DNA of 64,000 nucleotides from Microvirga guangxiensis (GTDB lineage: Bacteria > Pseudomonadota > Alphaproteobacteria > Rhizobiales > Beijerinckiaceae), in NCBI RefSeq assembly GCF_900102135.1, contig NZ_FMVJ01000005.1, forward strand, positions 274,736-338,735, read 5' to 3'. Under the pieces are notes generated by a model, which was given only the letters and a program-made list of their open reading frames with translations, did not search any database and had not been told where the DNA came from. Every line of letters starts with the position of its first letter. Positions within the stretch are counted from its first letter, which is position 1. This document shows positions 30,850-41,118 of the stretch, one piece after another. Made by a program: the position numbers and the translations under genes.

Positions 30850-31998
30850 TCAAAGCGAGCGTGCAATCAGCACCTTCATGATCTCGTTCGTGCCACCGTA
30901 GATGCGTTGGACGCGAGCGTCGACGAAACGCCGGGCGATTTCAAACTCGTCCATGTAGCCATAGCCACCATGGAGTTGCAGGCACTTGTCGGCGGTTTCG
31001 AACTGCTTATCCGTTGTCCAGTACTTGGCGATTGACGCCGTGACCTGATCGAGTTCGCCCTTGATCGCTCGCTCGATGCACCAATCGAGAAACACGCGGC
31101 CGATCAGCGCTTCGCTCTTCCGTTCAGCCAAAGCAAACGCCGTGTTCTGAAACTCCAGAACGGGCTTGCCGAAAGCCTTGCGGTCCTTGACGTAATCCGT
31201 CGTTACCTCAACCATCCGTTCAATTGAGGCCACGGCGGACACCGCAATGGCAAGGCGCTCTTTCGGAAGCAACTCCATCATCTGATAGAGACCACGGCCT
31301 TCTTCGCCGCCAAGGAGGTTCTCGGCAGGAACCAGAGCGTCGTCGAAGAACAGTTCGGAAGTGTCCGAGGCATGCATGCCAATCTTGTCCAGGTTCCGTC
31401 CACGACGGAAGCCATCGCTGCCGTCGGCCTCCAGCACGAGCAGCGAAATACCCTTTGCGCCTTGGTCTGGGGCGGTTTGGGCTGCAACGATGATGATGTC
31501 GGCCACCTGGCCATTCGTGATGAACGTCTTCGACCCGTTCAACAGATAAGCGCTTCCCTTGCGACTGGCTCTAGTGCGTAACGAGCGCAAATCAGATCCG
31601 CCTCCCGGTTCGGTCATCGCAATTGCGCCAATGGATTGTCCGGTGGCTAATCCAGGCAGCCAGCGCTGCTTTTGTGCGTGCGAGCCGAAATGCATGATGT
31701 ATTGCGCTACGATGGCGTTGTGCACGGCTACAGGCAACGCCATTTCGGGGAGCTCGAATTCGAGGTCTTCGATCACGGCTGCAACATGAGCGAATGTGCC
31801 GCCAAGACCGCCATACTCCTCCGGCATGTCAGGACAGAGCGCGCCTATTTCACCAAGTGCGAGCCAGGCTTCTCTGTCGATCATCTTGTCATTGCGCCAC
31901 TTGTGGGCTTGAGGAGACAGAGTGGAGGAAAGATAACGGCGGAAGGTCTCTCGGAAGATGTCCAGTTCCGCCGTCATCCAGGATGATCGATAGTTCAT
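30850..31998 (-). CDS. Acyl-CoA dehydrogenase, LCAD-like
   Basis: 382 residues, all three domains of the flavoprotein family: helical N-terminal, beta middle (AIAMTEPGGGSDLRSLRTRA, LNGSKTFITNGQVADI), helical C-terminal ending QRIYGGTNEIMKVLIARSL. Because the usual YEGT is YGGT, the catalytic base is probably Glu247 in LLPKERLAIA, as in long-chain and isovaleryl-CoA dehydrogenases. Oxidises an acyl-CoA to the 2-enoyl-CoA with FAD. Divergent from the enoyl-CoA hydratase/Liv operon and likely part of the same pathway. Confidence 0.92.
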   Translation of the reverse strand: MNYRSSWMTAELDIFRETFRRYLSSTLSPQAHKWRNDKMIDREAWLALGEIGALCPDMPEEYGGLGGTFAHVAAVIEDLEFELPEMALPVAVHNAIVAQYIMHFGSHAQKQRWLPGLATGQSIGAIAMTEPGGGSDLRSLRTRASRKGSAYLLNGSKTFITNGQVADIIIVAAQTAPDQGAKGISLLVLEADGSDGFRRGRNLDKIGMHASDTSELFFDDALVPAENLLGGEEGRGLYQMMELLPKERLAIAVSAVASIERMVEVTTDYVKDRKAFGKPVLEFQNTAFALAERKSEALIGRVFLDWCIERAIKGELDQVTASIAKYWTTDKQFETADKCLQLHGGYGYMDEFEIARRFVDARVQRIYGGTNEIMKVLIARSL

Positions 31999-32407
31999 GG
32001 ACGTGCCTTTCGTGAGGGCGGAAGGATTTTAGACGGAAGTCAACGAATGACTTCCGCGGGAAAAGGATGCCGCCGGTCTAACTGAAGCGCAGGTACCGTT
32101 CATCTGCTGCACCTTCCTTCTCCAATCGCGTAGTTCTACCAAGAAGTAGATCTATGACCAAAAAGTAAGCCTCTCTTTTCTCTTCCGTCAAGCATTGGCG
32201 TATGCGTTGGAGCGGCATTGGTATTGAGTTGCGTTTACCGCCTTTCGAACAAGGCTGGGGTGTGTTGACTTCTACTCCGGAGTAAGAATACGATTTCGGA
32301 GTAAGCCGCCTAACAGCGGCGGATATTAGAAGCCGAGAATGCCATCAAGAAGCATATCCGGCCATGGATCAAAGTCGGCAACAGGCCGACATATCCTATG
32401 GGAGGAG
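31999..32407. other. Divergent intergenic region of the acyl-CoA locus
   Basis: 409 bases with no gene. The right part holds the promoter and TetR-type palindrome described separately; the left part shows nothing further. Confidence 0.6.
32265..32305 (+). promoter_or_regulatory. Promoter with TetR-type palindrome before the enoyl-CoA hydratase operon
   Basis: TTGACT (-35, 32265-32270) is followed at once by the perfect 12-base palindrome TACTCCGGAGTA (32273-32284) filling the spacer; CGGAGTAAG occurs at 32278-32286 and again at 32297-32305, 19 bases apart. The extended form CTACT-N4-AGTAAG recurs before the FadN-like gene. Confidence 0.6.
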
Positions 32408-33202
32408 ATGCTGGTGGTGCAGAGTTCCGACTCGATCACCTTGTCCGTCGCCGATGCTGTCGCGACGATCACGCTCAACCGTCCGTCGGTGCTGAACGCC
32501 ATCGACGCCGAGACGGCGAGAGCTTTCCTGAATAGCCTCAAGAGAATTGCAGAACATACGGATGTGAGGGCGATCGTGCTTCGTGGAGAGGGGCGGGCCT
32601 TCTGCGCCGGCGGCGACGTTGCCCGGTTCGGGCAAGGCGATCCAGAGACCGCAATCGACGAGATCATTGCGCCGTTTCATGAAGCGCTGCGGCTTCTCGC
32701 CAGCTTGCCGCAACCATCCATCGCCGCCGTTCAAGGGGCGGCGGCTGGCGCAGGCTTCAGCCTTGCGCTCGCTTGCGATTTTGCCATTGCCGCTGACAAT
32801 GCCAGGTTCACGCTCGCGTATGCCCGCATCGGCGTATGTCCCGATGGTTCCGCCACCTATCAGCTTCCTCGTATCGTTGGTCTGAGAAAGGCGAAGGAGC
32901 TTGCGCTCCTGGCCGACACCATCGATGCGGCGGAAGCCTTCAGGGTCGGGATAATCAACAAGGTGGTTCCGGCTGCCGATCTCGACAAAGAATGCGCGGA
33001 CCTTGCTGCGCGTCTCGCATCGGGCCCGTCCGCAGCCTATCAGCGCATCCGCGATCTGCTGACCTCGTCCTTCGAGAGAAATCTGGAATCTCAGCTTGAG
33101 GCTGAGCATCAGGCCTTCAAAGACCTGTCGAGAACCCACGATTTCAGGGAAGGCGTCTCCGCCTTCCTCAATAAAGCTCCTGCTCACTTCAAGGGACATT
33201 AG
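32408..33202 (+). CDS. Enoyl-CoA hydratase/isomerase, PaaG-like
   Basis: 264 residues, crotonase fold: oxyanion-hole segments GEGRAFCAGGDVARFG and GAAAGAGFSLALACDFAIAA, then YARIGVCPDGSATYQLPRIVGL. The second catalytic acid position is Asp in PDG, as in the PaaG type of isomerases, rather than the two Glu of classical hydratases; so double-bond isomerisation is possible. ATG 32408 has the GGAGG only two bases away, while in-frame GTG codons at 32414 and 32417 are better spaced, so the true start may be GTG. First gene of the operon into the Liv transporter (3-base gap). Confidence 0.87.
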   Translation: MLVVQSSDSITLSVADAVATITLNRPSVLNAIDAETARAFLNSLKRIAEHTDVRAIVLRGEGRAFCAGGDVARFGQGDPETAIDEIIAPFHEALRLLASLPQPSIAAVQGAAAGAGFSLALACDFAIAADNARFTLAYARIGVCPDGSATYQLPRIVGLRKAKELALLADTIDAAEAFRVGIINKVVPAADLDKECADLAARLASGPSAAYQRIRDLLTSSFERNLESQLEAEHQAFKDLSRTHDFREGVSAFLNKAPAHFKGH

Positions 33203-33205
33203 CGT

Positions 33206-34045
33206 ATGTCAGACGGCCTCAAACGTTCCTCGCGCGAGACCGCCTCTCCGATCCTTAAAGTTGATGCGCTCTCGCTATCGTTCGGCGGCTTGCGTGCGTT
33301 GTCCGGCGTCTCTTTCGAGGTGCGGGAAGGTTCCATCACCGCGCTCATCGGGCCCAATGGTGCTGGCAAGACGTCCATGTTCAACGCCATCTCGGGCTTC
33401 TACCGGCCGAACACGGGCCGCATCATCTTCGATGGCGAGGACATCAGCCGGGAGCGGCCGCCTTCAAGGGCGAAAAGGGGACTGGCCAGAACATTTCAGA
33501 ACATTGCTCTCTTCCGTGGCATGACGGTTCTCGACAACATCAAGCTCGGCCGCCATGCCCATCTCAAGACCAACGTGCTGGACGCGCTCTTTTACAGGGG
33601 AAGGGCGCATCGCGAAGAAATGGAACTCCGTGCTGAGGTGGAGGAGCGCATCATCGACTTCCTCGAGATCCAGCATATCCGTCATGCATCCGTAGGGGCG
33701 CTGCCTTATGGCTTGCAGAAGCGCGTAGAACTGGCCCGCGCGCTCGCCATGCGTCCTCGCATTCTCATGCTCGACGAACCTGTGGCTGGCATGAACCGCG
33801 AAGAGACGGAGGACATGGCCCGTTTCATTCTGGACGTGAAGGAAGAGTGGGGCATCACCATCCTGATGGTGGAGCACGACATGGGCATGGTCATGGATAT
33901 CTCTGATCACGTCGTCGTGCTCAATTTCGGTCAGGTGATCGCGCAGGGCCGTCCTGCCGAGGTGCAGAATGATCCGGCCGTGATCAGCGCCTATCTCGGC
34001 TCGGGTGACCTCGCGGAGCGCATCCGCAAGACGGAGGCGGCATGA
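33206..34045 (+). CDS. Branched-chain-type ABC transporter ATP-binding protein (LivG-like)
   Basis: 279 residues. Walker A GPNGAGKTSMF, signature-region LPYGLQKRVELARALAM (LivG-type, lacking canonical LSGGQ), Walker B ILMLDEPVAGMN, switch VEHDMGMVMDISDHVVVL. Overlaps the next permease gene by 4 bases. Confidence 0.93.
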   Translation: MSDGLKRSSRETASPILKVDALSLSFGGLRALSGVSFEVREGSITALIGPNGAGKTSMFNAISGFYRPNTGRIIFDGEDISRERPPSRAKRGLARTFQNIALFRGMTVLDNIKLGRHAHLKTNVLDALFYRGRAHREEMELRAEVEERIIDFLEIQHIRHASVGALPYGLQKRVELARALAMRPRILMLDEPVAGMNREETEDMARFILDVKEEWGITILMVEHDMGMVMDISDHVVVLNFGQVIAQGRPAEVQNDPAVISAYLGSGDLAERIRKTEAA

Positions 34046-34923
34046 TGGACTGGCTCTACATTTTCGAAGTCTCTCTGGCGGGCCTTGGCGCAGGCGCTCT
34101 TTATGCGCTCACCGGTGTCGCCTTCGTGCTCATCTACAAGGCTACCCGCGTGGTCAACCTTGCCATCGGCGAGATCCTCATGCTCGGCGGCTATGTGTTC
34201 TTCGGGCTCGTGGCAGGAGCGGGGCTTTCCGTCTGGGCCGCCATACCATTGACGATTCTGGCAGGCGCAGGCCTTGGTGCCGTGGTCGAGCGCGCCCTGA
34301 TCCGCCCGATGCTCGGTGAAAGCCCGATCTCGGTCTTCATGGTAACCATCGGCCTGGGCTCCATCCTCGCCGGCCTCGTCGAACTTGGTTGGGGAGCAGA
34401 CCCGTTGCGTCTGCCCGAGTTCATCCCCAATACGCCGATCTTTCTAGGCGAAGCCTACGTTGCTCCGAAAGTGGCGTACGGGGCGCTTGTCGCCGCTCTC
34501 TTGATCGCAGGAGCTTTGGCTGCATTACGCTTCTCACGCGGTGGCGTCGCACTGCGTGCAACGGCGCGGGACCAAGGGGCGGCCTATTCCATGGGCATCG
34601 ATGTGGGACGCGTCTTCTCTCTTTCCTGGATGGCGGCCTGCGCCACCGCAGCCGGGGCCGGCGTGATCGTCGGTGCCATCGGCGGCATCTCGCCGACCAT
34701 GGGCATATTCGGATTGTCAGTGCTCGTCGTAGTCATCGTCGGCGGTCTCGACTCCGTGGCAGGCGCGTTGGTTGGGGGGTTGCTCATCGGATTGGTCGAG
34801 GCGCTTGCGGGCAGCTTTCTCGGTGGTGAATACAAACTGCTTGCCACGTTCAGCCTGCTGATCCTGATCCTGATGATCAGGCCTTACGGAATTTTCGGCA
34901 CCCATGAGATCGAGAGGCTCTGA
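34042..34923 (+). CDS. Branched-chain-type ABC transporter permease (LivH-like)
   Basis: 293 residues, about eight membrane helices; GAGALYALTGVAFVLIYKATRVVNLAIGEI, split by a helix boundary, and RATARDQGAAYSMGIDVGRVF are LivH hallmarks. Stop and the next start share one base (TGATG). Confidence 0.93.
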   Translation: MMDWLYIFEVSLAGLGAGALYALTGVAFVLIYKATRVVNLAIGEILMLGGYVFFGLVAGAGLSVWAAIPLTILAGAGLGAVVERALIRPMLGESPISVFMVTIGLGSILAGLVELGWGADPLRLPEFIPNTPIFLGEAYVAPKVAYGALVAALLIAGALAALRFSRGGVALRATARDQGAAYSMGIDVGRVFSLSWMAACATAAGAGVIVGAIGGISPTMGIFGLSVLVVVIVGGLDSVAGALVGGLLIGLVEALAGSFLGGEYKLLATFSLLILILMIRPYGIFGTHEIERL

Positions 34924-35963
34924 TGCGCATAGGAACTCTTAAGCTCTCTTATGCCGCTGACGAAGCACTGTTCGACACGAAGGTGCAGTGGATCTGTCTT
35001 GCGCTTCTTGGCCTATCTCTCATCCTGTTTCCTTTCGTGGCAGGGCCATACTGGATTTACATGGCCTGTCTCGTCGCCATCAACGTGGCGAGCGCTACAG
35101 GCCTCAATATCCTTACCGGCTATACAGGCCTCGTCAGCCTGGGGCAGGCGGCGTTCATGGGGGTAGGCGCGTATACCGTCGCAGTGCTCGAAACCCGCGT
35201 TGGCACACCCTTCATCATCAACCTGCTGGCGGCAGGTGGCATGACCGCTGCGGTCGGCGTCGTGTTCGGCATCCCGAGCCTTCGCGTAAAAGGGCTGTAT
35301 CTTGCGATTGCCACCATCGCCGCCTCGATGATCCTGCACTTCGTGTTTTCCCATTGGGATCTCACCGGCGGAACGCGTGGCCTTTCCATGCCGCCGGCAA
35401 GTCTTTTCGGTCTTGCGCTCGATCAACCCCACAAGCTCTACTGGCTTATCATCCCGGTGACCGCCCTCATGGTCCTCGGCGCAGCGAACCTCTTTCGCAC
35501 CCGGATCGGACGCGCCTTCATTGCCATCCGTGACAGGGATATCTCGGCGGAGGTGCTTGGAATCCCGCTGCTTCAGACGAAGCTGACGAGCTTTGCGCTC
35601 TCGTCGTTCTATGCCGGGGTCGCAGGCGGGATGTGGGCCTATTTCTTCCGCGTCGTCACGCCGGAGAGCTTTCCCCTCATCAACTCGATCTTCTATCTTG
35701 CGGCCATCATCGTCGGCGGCATGGGCACCATCCTGGGCGGCATTCTTGGTGCAACGTTCATGACCCTGGTGCCGGAGGTTCTAAAGCTAGTGGTCGGCTG
35801 GCTCACCCCTTGGGTGCCGGATGCGCTCAGCCTGCTCGCTCCTATCCGAACCATCGTGTTCGGTGCTCTGATCGTCGGGTTCCTCATCTTCGAACCACAG
35901 GGCCTTGCCGAAATCTGGCAACGGATCCGACGTTTCTTCCATCTTTGGCCCTTCAGAACATAA
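34923..35963 (+). CDS. Branched-chain-type ABC transporter permease (LivM-like)
   Basis: 346 residues. LNILTGYTGLVSLGQAAFMGVGAY and AIRDRDISAEVLGIPLLQTKL identify LivM; an N-terminal cytoplasmic stretch of about 25 residues precedes the first helix. Second membrane subunit of the uptake system. Confidence 0.93.
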   Translation: MRIGTLKLSYAADEALFDTKVQWICLALLGLSLILFPFVAGPYWIYMACLVAINVASATGLNILTGYTGLVSLGQAAFMGVGAYTVAVLETRVGTPFIINLLAAGGMTAAVGVVFGIPSLRVKGLYLAIATIAASMILHFVFSHWDLTGGTRGLSMPPASLFGLALDQPHKLYWLIIPVTALMVLGAANLFRTRIGRAFIAIRDRDISAEVLGIPLLQTKLTSFALSSFYAGVAGGMWAYFFRVVTPESFPLINSIFYLAAIIVGGMGTILGGILGATFMTLVPEVLKLVVGWLTPWVPDALSLLAPIRTIVFGALIVGFLIFEPQGLAEIWQRIRRFFHLWPFRT

Positions 35964-35982
35964 AGACTATCCGGAGGAAATC

Positions 35983-37161
35983 ATGAAGCTCACACTATCA
36001 CGGAGAAGCCTCATAGGAGCGGCGATGGCCGGGCTCGCTCTCGGTGCTGTCGAAGCCCGGGCGCAAGCTCAGGACGAGATCGTTCTCGGTGGATCGATTC
36101 CGCTGACCGGCGTCTTCGCTTTCGCAGGCGTTGGCATTCACGCAGGCATTCAGGATTACCTGAAGCTCGTCAACGATGAGGGCGGCATCAAGGGGCGGAA
36201 AATCAGGTACGTGGCCGAGGACACAGGCTACAAGGTCGATGCATCGGTCGCCGCCTTCAACAAGATCACCAGCCAGAACAAGGTCACGCTCTACTACGGC
36301 GATTCCACTGGCTTTGCGAAAACGATCAATCCCGAGCTCGAGCGCAAGGGCACGATGATCATGGCAGGCGCATCCTTCGCGTCGGAACTGAACGATCCGA
36401 AGAAGTTCCCGCTGCAGTTTCTGCCGGGTCCCGACTACACGGAGATGTTCGGCATTCTCATGCGCTACATCGCCAAGGAAAAGCCGGGCGCCAGCGTCGC
36501 ATTCGTTTATTCCGACACGGAATTCGGCCGCGACCCCATCGCTCCCAGCGAGAAGCTGGCGACCGAACTCGGTCTGAAAGTGGCTGAGAAGATCGTGACG
36601 CCCCCGGGCAGCGTGGACGTGTCCACCGAAGTGCTGAAGCTGCGCCGTGCGCGTCCTGACTACACCATCTTCCACGGCTACGTGCTCGCGCCGATTCCGG
36701 AATTCATCCAGCAGGCCAAGCAGATGGGCATGCAGAGCCGCTTCATGGGCACCTTCTGGTCCATGGACAATTCCATGGTGCAGCAGATGGGCGAAGCTGC
36801 TGACGGCTTCATGGGCGTGATGCCCTACCGCTACTACTACGACAAGGAAGGTACGTCGCCGATGCTGGACAAGATCCGGCAGATGCGTCCCGAGTACCAG
36901 TCGACCGCCTACATGCAGGGCTTCCTGACTGCCATGCTCATGACGGAGGCTGTAAAGCGCACGCTCGATGCAGGTAAGGAATTGACGGGTACCAACATGA
37001 AGGCCTCGCTCAACACCATCAAGGACTTCGATACGGGCGGCATCGTCGGTGTTCCCGTCTCCATTCCTGGCAACTCCCTGCCGGTCGGCCGCATCTATCG
37101 CTTCGACGCGAAACAGAAGCAGATGCTCCCGGCCTCCGATTGGATCCAGCTCGGAAAGTAA
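35983..37161 (+). CDS. Branched-chain-type ABC transporter substrate-binding protein
   Basis: 392 residues from ATG 35983 (GGAGGAAATC upstream). N-terminus MKLTLSRRSLIGAAMAG carries a twin-arginine-like SRRSLIG before the hydrophobic core and AQAQD cleavage site, so export may be via Tat. Type I periplasmic fold: IVLGGSIPLTGVFAFAGVGIHAGI, VAFVYSDTEFGRDPI. In operons with acyl-CoA ligases these proteins commonly bind aromatic or branched carboxylates rather than amino acids; ligand unknown here. Confidence 0.9.
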   Translation: MKLTLSRRSLIGAAMAGLALGAVEARAQAQDEIVLGGSIPLTGVFAFAGVGIHAGIQDYLKLVNDEGGIKGRKIRYVAEDTGYKVDASVAAFNKITSQNKVTLYYGDSTGFAKTINPELERKGTMIMAGASFASELNDPKKFPLQFLPGPDYTEMFGILMRYIAKEKPGASVAFVYSDTEFGRDPIAPSEKLATELGLKVAEKIVTPPGSVDVSTEVLKLRRARPDYTIFHGYVLAPIPEFIQQAKQMGMQSRFMGTFWSMDNSMVQQMGEAADGFMGVMPYRYYYDKEGTSPMLDKIRQMRPEYQSTAYMQGFLTAMLMTEAVKRTLDAGKELTGTNMKASLNTIKDFDTGGIVGVPVSIPGNSLPVGRIYRFDAKQKQMLPASDWIQLGK

Positions 37162-37166
37162 GGCTC

Positions 37167-37976
37167 ATGGACGCGGAGATCCTACTGAACATCAACAATG
37201 TAGAGGTCGTCTATAACCGGACGATCCAGGTTCTCCGCGGCTTGTCCCTGCGGGTTCCGAAGGGCGAGATCGTTGCCCTTCTGGGCTCTAACGGGGCGGG
37301 AAAGTCCACGACGCTGAAGGCCGTTTCCAATCTTCTCGAACTGGAGGACGGTGCTGTCACCGCAGGCCAGATCGAATTCGATGGAACGGATCTTGCAACG
37401 CTCACGCCGCACGGTCTTGTGCGGCGCGGGCTCTTTCATGTGATGGAAGGCCGCCGCATCTTCGAGGACCTCACGGTGGAGGAGAACCTCACCGCCGCTA
37501 CCTTCTCGCTCTCCGGGCGCGGCCTGCCGATCACGCCCTTCGATCTTGTCTACTCCTATTTCCCGCGCCTTTATGAGCGCCGCAAGGGGCTGGCCGGCTA
37601 TCTGTCCGGCGGCGAGCAGCAGATGCTGGCTATCGGCCGTGCGCTGATTTCGAAGCCCAAGCTCATCCTTCTCGACGAACCATCGCTGGGCCTGTCGCCA
37701 AAGCTCGTGGAAGAGATCTTCACCATCATCGCACGGATCAACCGGGAGCAGGGTGTCTCCATGCTGCTTGTAGAGCAGAATGCTGCCGTTGCCTTCTCGG
37801 TGGCGAGCTATGGCTACATCATGGAAATGGGCAAGGTGGTGATCGATGGCCCTGTGGAGCGGCTCGTCAAGGATCAGGACGTTCAGGAATTCTACCTTGG
37901 CCTTGGCGGAGGCGGCGCTCACAAGAGCTACCGGGATGTGAAGCATTACAAGCGCCGCAAGCGCTGGCTGTCATGA
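37167..37976 (+). CDS. Branched-chain-type ABC transporter ATP-binding protein (LivF-like)
   Basis: 269 residues from ATG 37167, five bases after the binding-protein stop. Walker A GSNGAGKSTTL, signature LSGGEQQMLAIGRALI, Walker B LILLDEPSLGLSP, LLVEQNAAVAFSVASYGYI. The C-terminal extension (GGGAHKSYRDVKHYKRRKRW) is longer and more basic than in amino-acid LivF and is seen in Liv systems paired with acyl-CoA ligases. Stop overlaps the ligase start. Confidence 0.92.
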   Translation: MDAEILLNINNVEVVYNRTIQVLRGLSLRVPKGEIVALLGSNGAGKSTTLKAVSNLLELEDGAVTAGQIEFDGTDLATLTPHGLVRRGLFHVMEGRRIFEDLTVEENLTAATFSLSGRGLPITPFDLVYSYFPRLYERRKGLAGYLSGGEQQMLAIGRALISKPKLILLDEPSLGLSPKLVEEIFTIIARINREQGVSMLLVEQNAAVAFSVASYGYIMEMGKVVIDGPVERLVKDQDVQEFYLGLGGGGAHKSYRDVKHYKRRKRWLS

Positions 37977-39817
37977 GGACCACGATGCTGCAAGCTCTCA
38001 ATCGCGACAGCATGACCGTTCCGCAGCTTCTGCGGGATAACGCCCTGCGCATGCCTGAGCGCATTGCATTAAGGCAGAAAGATTTTGGAATCTGGCAGCC
38101 AATCACATGGGCTGAATATTATGCGAGGGCCAGGCACTTCGGCTTAGGTATGCTGGCCTCCGGTTTGCAGCCGCGAGGTCACGTGGCCATTCTCTCTGAG
38201 AACCGTGCCGAATGGGTGATTGCGCAGCTTGGCGCAGGCCTCGTGAATGCCGTCAGCATCGGCGTCTACGCTACCAGCCCGGCCAACGAGGTTGCATATG
38301 TCCTCGGCCATTCAGAAGCTGAGGTTGTGGTCTGCGAGGACCAAGAGCAGACCGACAAGGTGCTCGAATGCCTCGAGGAGTTGCCAAAGCTCAGGCGCAT
38401 CATCGTGATCGACCCGAAAGGATTGCGCCATTACGAGAGCGACAGGCTTTCGACCTTCTCAGAAGTGATCGAAAAGGGCGCGGCCTATGAGAGAGAGCAT
38501 CCTGAACTTGTCGACACATTCCTGGCAGAGCAGAGCCTCAGCGATATCGGCCTGATGGTCTACACCTCCGGCTCGACGGGAAAGCCCAAGGGGGCGATGC
38601 TCAGTTATCGCAATATGCGCGCACAGGGCATCGGGGTGATCGAGCGCCTTGGTTACACGCAGGATACTACCAATCTTTCCTATCTTCCCTTATGCCATGT
38701 GGCGGAGCAGATGCTGACCGTGATGGCGCCATTGCAGGCAGGTTCATGTGTGAGCTTCGGCGAGTCCATCCGCACGGTTCAGGAGGACCTGCGCGAGGTC
38801 GCTCCAACCCTGTTCCTGGGTGTGCCCCGCATTTGGGAGAAACTGCACTCCGCCATCCATATCAAGATGATCGAAGCCAAAGGCTTCCGGCGCAGGATGT
38901 ATGAGAAGGCTGTTTCTCTTTGCGAACCCTTCGCGGAGAAAGCACCTGCCGACCGCAGCTTGCGTGAGAAGCTCGTGTTCGGGGTCTGCTATCTTCTGGT
39001 CTTTCGCGCGTTGCAGAACTTTATCGGCCTTCGGCAAACCCAGGTAGCTCTCACGGGGGCTGCGCCCATCTCGCCTCTCATCGTACGCTTCTTTCGCACG
39101 CTCGGGGTGCCGCTCATTGAAGTATATGGCTTGACGGAAACCTCTGGCATGGTCACCGGACAGCGTCTCAACGCTCTTCTGCGCGGCGCTGTCGGTCCTG
39201 CGGTTCATGGTGCCGAGGTCGATATTGGACCGGATGGTGAGCTGCTCGTCCGCGGTGAAATGGTTTTTGAAGGTTACTACCGCAACGAGGAATCCACCCG
39301 CGCTTCAATCCGGGATGGGTGGCTGCACACGGGCGACGTCGCCAAGATCGAAGCCGGTCAGGTCAAGATCGTCGACCGCCTCAAGGATATCATGATTACT
39401 GCCGGCGGCAAAAACCTCAGCCCGTCGGAGATCGAGAACACGGTCAAGAGCAGCGCCTTTATCAAGGAATGCATCGTGATCGCAGAGAGCCGGCGGTATC
39501 CGGCGGCTCTGATCCAAATCGATGCGGAAACTGTCGGCAAATGGGCTGAAGAGAACCGGGTTCCATTCACGAATTATCGGAGCCTTGCTGAGAACCGGCG
39601 CGTGCGCGAGCTGATCGATGGCGAGGTCGAGCGGGCCAATAGACAATTGGCCCCGGTCGCGCAGATTAAAAAGTTTCATCTCCTCACGAAGGAGCTGGAT
39701 CATGACGACGATGAAGTCACCGCCACCATGAAGGTGCGTCGTGCCAACATCTATAAAAAATATGCTGCTGAGATCGAAGGGCTTTATAGAGAAGCGCCTG
39801 CCGTCGCCGCGGAATGA
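37973..39817 (+). CDS. AMP-dependent acyl-CoA synthetase (long-chain type)
   Basis: 614 residues. ANL-superfamily motifs: VYTSGSTGKPKGAML (phosphate loop), YGLTETSGM (A5), DGWLHTGDVAKIEAGQVKIVDR (A7-A8 hinge) and GGKNLSPSEIENTVK. Activates a carboxylic acid to its CoA thioester with ATP. The start overlaps the livF-like stop by 4 bases (ATGA); a second ATG at 37985 is possible. Its fusion by overlap with a Liv transporter suggests the imported acid is its substrate. Confidence 0.92.
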   Translation: MRTTMLQALNRDSMTVPQLLRDNALRMPERIALRQKDFGIWQPITWAEYYARARHFGLGMLASGLQPRGHVAILSENRAEWVIAQLGAGLVNAVSIGVYATSPANEVAYVLGHSEAEVVVCEDQEQTDKVLECLEELPKLRRIIVIDPKGLRHYESDRLSTFSEVIEKGAAYEREHPELVDTFLAEQSLSDIGLMVYTSGSTGKPKGAMLSYRNMRAQGIGVIERLGYTQDTTNLSYLPLCHVAEQMLTVMAPLQAGSCVSFGESIRTVQEDLREVAPTLFLGVPRIWEKLHSAIHIKMIEAKGFRRRMYEKAVSLCEPFAEKAPADRSLREKLVFGVCYLLVFRALQNFIGLRQTQVALTGAAPISPLIVRFFRTLGVPLIEVYGLTETSGMVTGQRLNALLRGAVGPAVHGAEVDIGPDGELLVRGEMVFEGYYRNEESTRASIRDGWLHTGDVAKIEAGQVKIVDRLKDIMITAGGKNLSPSEIENTVKSSAFIKECIVIAESRRYPAALIQIDAETVGKWAEENRVPFTNYRSLAENRRVRELIDGEVERANRQLAPVAQIKKFHLLTKELDHDDDEVTATMKVRRANIYKKYAAEIEGLYREAPAVAAE

Positions 39818-39846
39818 GATAATTTGAATTCAAGGAGTTTTATGAG

Positions 39847-41028
39847 ATGGCACGCAGCGTCGTCATTGCATCAGGAGTCAGGACGGCCATCGGCACGTTC
39901 GGCGGCACGTTGTCCAATCACTCGCCAACCCAACTCGGGGCGCTCTGCGTCACCGAGGCACTGAAGCGAGCCGGTCTCGAGGGCGCGGATGTCGACCATG
40001 TCGTCTTCGGTAACGTGATCGTTACCGAACCGAAGGATGCCTATCTGGGCCGGGTGGCCGCTATAGAAGGCGGCATTCCCATTGAGGTGCCTGCCATGAC
40101 CGTGAATCGTCTGTGCGGCAGTGGCGTGCAGTCCATCGTGTCGGCCGCGCAGTCCATCATGCTGGGCGACGCAGAGGTAGCCGTGGCCGGCGGCGCCGAG
40201 GCGATGAGCCGTTCGCCCCATCTGCTGCATACAGGGCGCTTCGGGCAGCGGATGGGTGATGCTCTCGTTGTCGATCATCTGACCGGGATCCTCACCGATC
40301 CTTTCGGTAACGGCATCATGGGCATTACAGCGGAGAATGTCGCGTCCAAGTGGCAGATCTCCCGCGACAACCAGGATTCCTATGCGGCAGAAAGCCAGCG
40401 CCGAGCTGCGAAGGCGGTCAATGAAGGTCGCTTCAAAGATCAAATCCTTCCCATCGAGGTCAAGAAAGGCCGGGAGACGATCTCATTCGACACGGATGAG
40501 CACCTCAAGCCCGACACCAGCCGCGAGAACCTATCTTCTCTCCGTCCCGTCTTCCGCAAGGATGGCACGGTTACTGCCGGCAATTCCTCAGGCATCAACG
40601 ATGGCGCGGCTGCCGTCGTGTTGATGGAAGAAGGTCGCGCAGAGCGCGAGGGGCGGAAAGCGCTGGCTCGGATCGTCGGTTATGCCCATGCGGGCGTGGA
40701 GCCGGGCGAGATGGGAATCGGCCCTGTCCCAGCAGTGCGCAATCTGTTGAAGAAGACAGGCATGAAGATCAGTGACTTCGATGTCATCGAGTCGAACGAG
40801 GCTTTCGCCGCTCAGGCCTGCGCTGTCGCGAATGAGCTGGGCTTCGATCCCGATCGGGTCAATCCGAACGGTGGCGCTATCGCTCTTGGCCATCCGGTCG
40901 GGGCTACGGGCACGATTCTGACGGTGAAAACGGCTTATGAACTCGCCAGATCAGGTGGGCGCTACGGCTTGGTCACCATGTGTATCGGTGGCGGCCAGGG
41001 CATCGCACTGGCTATCGAGAGGGTTTGA
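39847..41028 (+). CDS. Acetyl-CoA acetyltransferase (thiolase)
   Basis: 393 residues. Nucleophile Cys90 in [28 protein letters not shown] with the catalytic His, and C-terminal [10 protein letters not shown] with the second Cys. A degradative thiolase releasing acetyl-CoA in beta-oxidation fits the context; a biosynthetic PhaA-type role is possible since the families are nearly indistinguishable. 29 bases after the ligase gene. Confidence 0.93.
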   Translation: MARSVVIASGVRTAIGTFGGTLSNHSPTQLGALCVTEALKRAGLEGADVDHVVFGNVIVTEPKDAYLGRVAAIEGGIPIEVPAMTVNRLCGSGVQSIVSAAQSIMLGDAEVAVAGGAEAMSRSPHLLHTGRFGQRMGDALVVDHLTGILTDPFGNGIMGITAENVASKWQISRDNQDSYAAESQRRAAKAVNEGRFKDQILPIEVKKGRETISFDTDEHLKPDTSRENLSSLRPVFRKDGTVTAGNSSGINDGAAAVVLMEEGRAEREGRKALARIVGYAHAGVEPGEMGIGPVPAVRNLLKKTGMKISDFDVIESNEAFAAQACAVANELGFDPDRVNPNGGAIALGHPVGATGTILTVKTAYELARSGGRYGLVTMCIGGGQGIALAIERV

Positions 41029-41118
41029 GAAACCAAGCGGGTTAAGCCTGCCCTGGACGACCCAACGACAGGCCGTTACATGGGCAGGCTCTCATAAACC
41101 CTTAGCAATAGGAACCCC